Assembly (NCBI GenBank): GCA_050260215.1
Contig: JBLNBU010000132.1
Coordinates: forward strand, 1-11,656
DNA length: 11,656 bases
Reading direction: 5' to 3'
Source of the DNA: JBLNBU01 sp050260215
Lineage (GTDB): Bacteria; Pseudomonadota; Alphaproteobacteria; Rhodospirillales; Magnetospirillaceae
How positions within the stretch are numbered: position 1 is the first letter of the stretch; each line of letters opens with the position of its first letter. Of the stretch, positions 6,873 through 11,656 are shown piece by piece. The position numbers were made by a program, and so were the translations under genes. The notes under the pieces are model-generated. The model saw only the letters and a program-made list of their open reading frames with translations. It had not been told where the DNA came from and did not search any database.

Positions 6873-9800
6873 CGTTACCTCCGTCGACCTTGAACACCTT
6901 GCCGACCAGCCACTGCTCGAGCGCCTGCTCGGACAGCGGCCGGGCGAAGAAATAGCCCTGGGCCATGGGGCAGTCCGAGTTGCTGAGCAGGTCGATCTGC
7001 CCCTGGCTTTCCACGCCCTCGGCGACCACGCACATGCGCAGGGTGCGGCCGAGCGCGTTGATGGTCTTGACGATTTCGGCGTCGTCGCGATCGGCTTCGG
7101 CGTGCATGACGAACGAGCGGTCGATCTTCAGCGTGTCGATGGGCAGCCGGCGCAGGTAGCTGAGGCTGGAGTACCCCGTGCCGAAGTCGTCGATGGCGAT
7201 GGTGACCCCCAGGGCGCGGATCGCCTGCAGGGCCTCGACCACCTCGTCGGGGTTGGCCATCACCATGCTTTCGGTCAGCTCGATCTCGATGGCCGAGCCG
7301 GGCAGGTCGTGCTCGGCCAGCAGGGCGGCCAGGGTCTGGGGCAGGTTGCCCTTCTTGAACTGGCCGGCCGAAACGTTGAAGGCCACCTTGAGCGGCGCCC
7401 CGGTCCGTTGGCGCAGCGCGGCCGCAAAACGCACGGCTTCCCCCATGACCCAGGCGCCGATGGGCACGATCAATCCCGTCTCCTCGGCCAGCGGGATGAA
7501 TTCGGCCGGCGAAACCTGCCCCTTGCGCGGGTGGTGCCAGCGGATCAGCGCCTCGACCCCCGACACCTCGCCGGTGCCGAGGATGACCTTGGGCTGGTAG
7601 TGCAGCTCGAACTGGCCGCTTTCGACCGCCTGGCGCAGGTCGATCTCCAGCTGCCGCTGCATCTCGGCATGGGCCATCATGTCGGCGCTGAAGAAGCGAT
7701 AGGTGTTCTTGCCCGCCGCCTTGGCGGCATACATGGCGGTGTCGGCCCCCTTCACCAGCGCGGCGGCGTCGGGGCCGTCCTCGGGGAACATGGCGATGCC
7801 GATCGAGGTGCCCACATGGGCCGGCTGGCCGGCGAACTCCATGGGCAGGTTGATGGCCGCCACCACCCGCTCGGCAATGTGGGCGACCTCGGTCTCGTCC
7901 GTCGGGTTGTCGAGCAGGATGACGAACTCGTCCCCGCCCAGGCGGGCGACCGTGTCGGTGCCGCGGACCAGGTCCAGCAACCGCCCGCCGACGATGCGCA
8001 GCAGCTGGTCGCCGACGTCGTGGCCCAGCGTGTCGTTGACCGCCTTGAAGCGGTCGAGATCCAGGAACAGGACCGCCAGGCGCCGGCCTTCCCGCCGCGC
8101 CTGGGCGATGGTGTGCTCGAGCCGGTCGTTGAGCAGCGCCCGGTTGGCCAGGCCCGTCAGGGCGTCGTGGAAGGCGAGGTGGCGGATGCGGTCGTCCTTG
8201 CGCCGCATTTCGGTGATGTCGCTGAACACCGCGACATAGCGGAACGGCTGGCCGTCGTCGTCGCGGATCATGTTGATGGTCTCGCGCTGCAGATAGACGT
8301 CGCCGTCCTTGCGCCGGTTCCACACCTCGCCCGCCCACTGGCCGGTCGAGGACAGCACCTGCCACATCTGGCGATAGAAGGCGGGGTCGTGGTGCTGGGA
8401 CTTCAGGATGCGCGGCGTCTCGCCCAGGGCTTCGGCCGCCTGGAAGCCGGTGATGTCGGTAAAGGCGCCGTTGACGGCGACGATGGTGCCGTCGCGGTCG
8501 GTGATGATGATGCCCTCCGAGGTGCTGTGAAAGACGCTGGCGGCAAGCCGCTGGTGGGCCTCGGCCATCTTGCGGTCGGTGATGTCGCGGACGATGCCGG
8601 TGAACATCCGCTCGCCGTCCAGGGAAAATTCCGAGACCGACAGTTCCATGGGAAAGGGCAGCCCGTCCTTGCGCAGTCCGATGACCTCGCGGCCGATGCC
8701 GATGATGCGCGCCTCGCCGGTACGGACGTAGCGGGCAAGATAGCCGTCGTGGGCGCTCTTGTAGGGTTCGTCCATCAGCATGGAGATGTTGTGGCCGACC
8801 ACTTCGGCCGCCGACCAGCCGAAGATGCGTTCGGCCGAAGGGGTGAACCACTGCACGATGCCGCGGACGTCGATGGTGATGATGGCATCAACCACGTTGT
8901 CGACGATGGCGCGGGTCTTGGCCTCGCTGGCAGAAAGGTCGTGGGTCATCTGCAGGGCCAAGGCCACCGCCCGCTGGCGCGAGCGAGCCATGCCCAGGAA
9001 CACGGCGAACAACAGGACGCTGATCAGCACGCCCGCCACCATCAAGCTTCGCGGCCCGTGGTGGTCGATCAGCGCGTCGAAGCGGCGGGTGCCGTGGAAT
9101 TCCAGCGTCCATCGGTGGTTGGCGATATCGACCACCTCGGTGCGGCGGAAGCGGTCGACCACCTCGCCCGGCGCGGCCCGGTGGGAATTGAACATGAGCG
9201 CATCGTCGCCGGACTGGGTGCCATCCAGGATACGCAGCGCCACCGCCGCGACGCCGTCCTCCAGGATGCCGGCCATCAGGTCGTTCATGCGGAAAGGCGC
9301 GTAGACCATGCCGCGAATGGCGGCCCGGCGCTGCCCGGCGTCACCCAGGGCGGCCCCCCTGGCATAGACCGGGACGTACATCAGGGTGCCCGCCTGCCGC
9401 TCGCCGTCGCCTTCCTGCACCAGGGTCACCCGTCCCGACAGCGTCGCCGTCCCGCTGTCGATGGCGCCGTCCATGGCGGCCCGGCGCGTGGCTTCGGAAT
9501 ACATGTCGTAGCCGAAGGCGCGCCGGTTGATGCGGTCGAACGGTTCAAGGTAGAGGACCGACGAATACAGATCCCGCCGGCCCGGCGGGCGGATGGCGTA
9601 TTCGGGAAAGCCCTCGGCGCGGACCGCCCGCTGGTGGCGCTCCAGGTCGTCGGGCCGGATCAGGAGCGCATAGCCGATGCCCTGGATGCCGGGAAACCGC
9701 TCGCGGATCCGCAGGCCATCGACGAAGGCGGCCCAATGTGCGCGATCGACCGCCGGCACCGAATTCATCAGGGCGACGGCGCTCCACAGGCCCTGCTCGT

Positions 9801-9993
9801 AATGGGTCATGCGAACGACGATCTGAGACCGGATCTCGGCGACCATGCCGGAGAACCGGATCTCGGCGCGGCTGACCTCCTCGTCCTCGGCGTCCCGCCA
9901 CACCAGCCAGGTCACGATCAGGCCAAGGCCCAGGATCATGATGGCCAGAAACCGGTGCACGCCCCCCCGAGACCAATCCCTCCGGCCCTGCAT
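6853..9993 (-). CDS. CHASE-PAS-PAS-GGDEF-EAL cyclic-di-GMP synthase/phosphodiesterase
   Basis: The predicted product is 1046 residues. Domains in order: transmembrane helix (15-32), periplasmic CHASE sensor (about 60-300), second helix (315-335), PAS1 (about 361-472), PAS2 (about 485-600), GGDEF (about 603-770) and EAL (about 780-1030). The GGDEF signature is intact at 686-690. The inhibitory I-site RGTD (677-680) sits five residues before it, so synthesis should be product-inhibited. The EAL domain keeps EALIRW (813-818), Asn873 (FNVS), Glu908 (LTES), DDFGTGYSS (935-943), Lys956 in LKIDRS, Glu992/Glu995 (AEGVE) and QGYFFARPL. Both activities therefore look possible. PAS1 resembles the FixL PAS core (IIGIGR), but Arg429 occupies the heme-ligand position. 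AGGGGGA lies just before the ATG. The 3' end overlaps the hemerythrin gene by 20 nt. Confidence 0.95.
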   Translation of the reverse strand: MQGRRDWSRGGVHRFLAIMILGLGLIVTWLVWRDAEDEEVSRAEIRFSGMVAEIRSQIVVRMTHYEQGLWSAVALMNSVPAVDRAHWAAFVDGLRIRERFPGIQGIGYALLIRPDDLERHQRAVRAEGFPEYAIRPPGRRDLYSSVLYLEPFDRINRRAFGYDMYSEATRRAAMDGAIDSGTATLSGRVTLVQEGDGERQAGTLMYVPVYARGAALGDAGQRRAAIRGMVYAPFRMNDLMAGILEDGVAAVALRILDGTQSGDDALMFNSHRAAPGEVVDRFRRTEVVDIANHRWTLEFHGTRRFDALIDHHGPRSLMVAGVLISVLLFAVFLGMARSRQRAVALALQMTHDLSASEAKTRAIVDNVVDAIITIDVRGIVQWFTPSAERIFGWSAAEVVGHNISMLMDEPYKSAHDGYLARYVRTGEARIIGIGREVIGLRKDGLPFPMELSVSEFSLDGERMFTGIVRDITDRKMAEAHQRLAASVFHSTSEGIIITDRDGTIVAVNGAFTDITGFQAAEALGETPRILKSQHHDPAFYRQMWQVLSSTGQWAGEVWNRRKDGDVYLQRETINMIRDDDGQPFRYVAVFSDITEMRRKDDRIRHLAFHDALTGLANRALLNDRLEHTIAQARREGRRLAVLFLDLDRFKAVNDTLGHDVGDQLLRIVGGRLLDLVRGTDTVARLGGDEFVILLDNPTDETEVAHIAERVVAAINLPMEFAGQPAHVGTSIGIAMFPEDGPDAAALVKGADTAMYAAKAAGKNTYRFFSADMMAHAEMQRQLEIDLRQAVESGQFELHYQPKVILGTGEVSGVEALIRWHHPRKGQVSPAEFIPLAEETGLIVPIGAWVMGEAVRFAAALRQRTGAPLKVAFNVSAGQFKKGNLPQTLAALLAEHDLPGSAIEIELTESMVMANPDEVVEALQAIRALGVTIAIDDFGTGYSSLSYLRRLPIDTLKIDRSFVMHAEADRDDAEIVKTINALGRTLRMCVVAEGVESQGQIDLLSNSDCPMAQGYFFARPLSEQALEQWLVGKVFKVDGGNDGSGME

Positions 9994-10035
9994 CCGTCCC
10001 CCTGTCGCCGTCGCTCGACACGCTCAACCCCAGAG

Positions 10036-10047
10036 TTATATAATATA
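10036..10047 (-). promoter_or_regulatory. Candidate -10 region for the GGDEF-EAL gene
   Basis: Read on the minus strand, this AT-only patch contains TATATT (10047-10042) and TATAAC (10040-10035), each matching five of six bases of a sigma-70 -10 box. The centre, TTATATAA (10036-10043), is an 8-bp palindrome. The patch lies about 45 bp upstream of the start codon at 9993. No convincing -35 box at 16-18 bp spacing is visible, so this is tentative. Confidence 0.3.
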
Positions 10048-10154
10048 CCTTCGACATACATCGTAAGCCTGTTTTTGCCGTTAACCGGCCGAAACGCCAA
10101 AAGCCGCCGGCAGGGTATTGCGTATTGCCGCGCCGCAAAAAAAATCTGGGCCGT

Positions 10155-10183
10155 TTGCGTTTCATTGTTGGAATGATTATAAT
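10155..10183 (+). promoter_or_regulatory. Candidate sigma-70 promoter with an inverted repeat in its spacer
   Basis: TTGCGT (10155-10160) and a perfect TATAAT (10178-10183) are separated by 17 bp. The -35 box matches only three of six consensus bases, so a helper protein may be needed. The spacer contains the inverted repeat TCATT-N5-AATGA (10162-10176), positioned so that a bound dimer would cover the promoter. This promoter would serve the right-hand kinase. Transcription would be expected to begin near 10190, just after the first possible ATG at 10188, which makes the true translation start uncertain. Confidence 0.5.
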
Positions 10184-10187
10184 TTTA

Positions 10188-11656
10188 ATGCAGTGGCGGT
10201 CTAGCCTGGGCAGGTCGAGATTTGCCGAAAGTGGCCCCTTGCCGCACCGCCCGTCCAGTTTCCCGCTCGCCGTCCTGCCCAAGGCCGTCTTCGCCTTCGG
10301 GCTTCTGGCCTCGGCCGGCATCGCCGCCTATGCCTACCGCCAGGTTGAGTCGCTGCGCCGCGAAGCGGTCGCCCGGGCCGAGGTCCGCCTGCACGGCGCG
10401 GCGCACAGCGTGGCCGAGCATTTCGGCCGGACACTGATGGTCGCCGACATCACCTCGCGCTACCTGGCCCAGGAATGGAGCGAGGAACGCCCCACCTTCG
10501 ACCAGCAGGTCCGCGACCTGATCCTGCCCACCATCACCGGCCTGTCACCGCAGGTGGCGGTGCTGGACCGGACCGGCCGCCTGGCCTATTCAAGCCTGCC
10601 CTTCACCGGACCGGCCCCCGACCTCTCCGAGCGCGAGCACTTCAAGGTCCACCGCGAGCGGCGGGTCGACGGCCTGTTCATCAGCAAGCCGGTGGTGGGC
10701 AAGGTGTCCGGGCGCGAGACGGTGCAGTTCACCCGCGCCATCCATGATGCCCGAGGCGGCTTCCTCGGCGTGGTGGTGGTCACCACCGACCCCGCCGAGC
10801 TGAGCGAAACCTTCGCCGAGGTCGCCAACGGCGAACTGGGCACGGTGGCGCTGGCAGGCACCGACGGGGCCATCCGCTCGATATCGGTCGACGGCCAATA
10901 CCGGCCGGCCTCGCTGGCCCGGCCGCCGCTGGACGTCGCCTCGCTGCAAGCGGACGAGGGAATGGTCCGCGCGCCCAAGGCGATGACTGCCTATCTGCGC
11001 GTCCCCGGCACCGAGATTTTCGCCATGGTCAGCCAGAGCCTCGCCGTGGTGCTGGCCGACTACTGGCCGGCGCGCAACCGGGTGCTGGCGGGCGCCCTGG
11101 CGACCATGGCGGCCGCCCTGGGCGGTGCCGCGCTGGTGGCGGCGCTGATTCATCGCCTGCTCGGAATGAAGGAGGCGCTCGCCGCCAGCGAGCGGCGCTA
11201 TCGACTGGCAGTCGAGGGCTCGCACGCCGCCATCTGGGATTGGGATGTGGCGACCGATTCCCTCTACGTCTCGGAGCAGCTCGGTGAGTTCTTGGGGATC
11301 CCCAATTTCCGGCCGCATCCGCGCGAATGGCTGGAGATGGTGGATACGGCCTGGCGCTCGCGGGTGCGCGACGCCCTGGTCGCCCACCTCAAGGGCCAGG
11401 CGGCTAAGTTCGACGTCGAGTTTCCCGTCACCGCGCAGGACGGCCGGGTGGTCTGGCTGCACCAGCGCGGCATCGGCCTCAAGGAGCCTGACGGCCGTGT
11501 GTACCGCATGGCCGGCGCCATTACGGACATCACCGACCGCCACGATGCCGAGACCCAGGCGCGCCACGCCCAGAAGCTGGACGCCATGGGGCAGTTGGCC
11601 GGCGGGCTGGCGCACGAATTCAACAACCTGCTGTCGATCATCCGCGGCTACACCGA
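10188..11656 (+). CDS. Sensor histidine kinase: dCACHE, PAS, HisKA (C-terminal part beyond window)
   Basis: The frame is open to the right edge; 489 codons are present from the ATG at 10188. A transmembrane helix (about 29-49) precedes a double-CACHE periplasmic region with DLSEREHFKVH (145-155) and LFISKPVVGKVSG (163-175), typical of this fold. A second helix follows (about 299-322), then a PAS_3-type domain (about 336-452, containing WDWD). The start of HisKA has the phosphoacceptor His476 in GGLAHEFNNLL, the NtrB-like box common in hybrid kinases. The ATPase domain and any receiver domain lie beyond the window. The start is unsure: the 10188 ATG is 4 nt after a TATAAT box and lacks a good ribosome-binding site. 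An in-frame TTG at 10239, with weak GAAAGTGG upstream, would still keep the first helix. The next in-frame ATG (10437) would remove that helix and is unlikely. Confidence 0.88.
   Translation, partial: MQWRSSLGRSRFAESGPLPHRPSSFPLAVLPKAVFAFGLLASAGIAAYAYRQVESLRREAVARAEVRLHGAAHSVAEHFGRTLMVADITSRYLAQEWSEERPTFDQQVRDLILPTITGLSPQVAVLDRTGRLAYSSLPFTGPAPDLSEREHFKVHRERRVDGLFISKPVVGKVSGRETVQFTRAIHDARGGFLGVVVVTTDPAELSETFAEVANGELGTVALAGTDGAIRSISVDGQYRPASLARPPLDVASLQADEGMVRAPKAMTAYLRVPGTEIFAMVSQSLAVVLADYWPARNRVLAGALATMAAALGGAALVAALIHRLLGMKEALAASERRYRLAVEGSHAAIWDWDVATDSLYVSEQLGEFLGIPNFRPHPREWLEMVDTAWRSRVRDALVAHLKGQAAKFDVEFPVTAQDGRVVWLHQRGIGLKEPDGRVYRMAGAITDITDRHDAETQARHAQKLDAMGQLAGGLAHEFNNLLSIIRGYT

Larger units (their letters stand above)
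9994..10187. other. Divergent promoter spacer between the GGDEF-EAL gene and the right-hand kinase
   Basis: These 194 bp between divergent start codons are noticeably AT-richer than the rest of the window, as expected for promoters. There are AT-rich patches at 10036-10047 and 10171-10189 and an A run near 10138-10144. No gene is seen inside it. Confidence 0.6.

Noticed and set aside
7102..10176. Plus-strand open frame of 1024 codons opposite the GGDEF-EAL gene
   Set aside because: It is the antisense shadow of a gene with clear domains. High-GC codon bias suppresses stops on the opposite strand, and the translation is low-complexity without any known domain.
10590..11615. Minus-strand open frame of 341 codons opposite the right-hand kinase
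   Set aside because: It is an antisense shadow; the plus-strand frame encodes recognisable CACHE, PAS and HisKA parts.

Overview
The window is high-GC DNA, consistent with an alphaproteobacterium of the Rhodospirillales type (Magnetospirillum- or Azospirillum-like). That placement is inferred from base composition, strong third-position G/C bias, and the density of CACHE/PAS sensor proteins together with a stand-alone bacteriohemerythrin. No rRNA, tRNA, CRISPR array or intact mobile element is visible, and the organism cannot be named from the sequence alone.

Layout: (1) A minus-strand pair of sensor genes lies at the left. A complete double-CACHE, PAS-PAS histidine kinase (935-3406) runs through an ATGA overlap into a second double-CACHE sensor (1-938) that is cut by the window edge. 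(2) A 607-bp divergent spacer (3407-4013) holds no convincing gene but several inverted repeats. (3) A plus-strand pair follows: an M48-type zinc metallopeptidase (4014-5396) overlaps by ATGA a polytopic membrane protein of unknown function (5393-6454). (4) A short convergent junction carries an 11-bp perfect inverted repeat overlapping the stop codon of the membrane protein. (5) A second minus-strand pair comes next: a 1046-residue CHASE-PAS-PAS-GGDEF-EAL protein (6853-9993) whose 3' end overlaps the start of a single-domain bacteriohemerythrin (6477-6872) by 20 nt. (6) A 194-bp divergent spacer contains a TATAAT promoter candidate with an inverted repeat in its spacer. (7) A third double-CACHE, PAS histidine kinase starts on the plus strand (about 10188) and runs off the right end just after its catalytic histidine.

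Functionally this is mostly an environmental-sensing region. Three proteins have periplasmic double-CACHE sensors and one has a CHASE sensor. They feed phosphorelay outputs in at least two cases and cyclic-di-GMP synthesis/hydrolysis in one. The hemerythrin is translationally linked to the c-di-GMP enzyme, so a non-heme di-iron oxygen-binding protein may act with that enzyme. The peptidase/membrane-protein pair looks like an unrelated envelope quality-control module. No response-regulator gene is visible, so the partners of the kinases lie outside the window or elsewhere in the genome.

I found no clearly undescribed system. The items most worth a second look are the hemerythrin/c-di-GMP gene overlap, a FixL-like PAS domain lacking the heme histidine, the coupled M48/membrane-protein pair, and the promoter/operator arrangement before the right-hand kinase.
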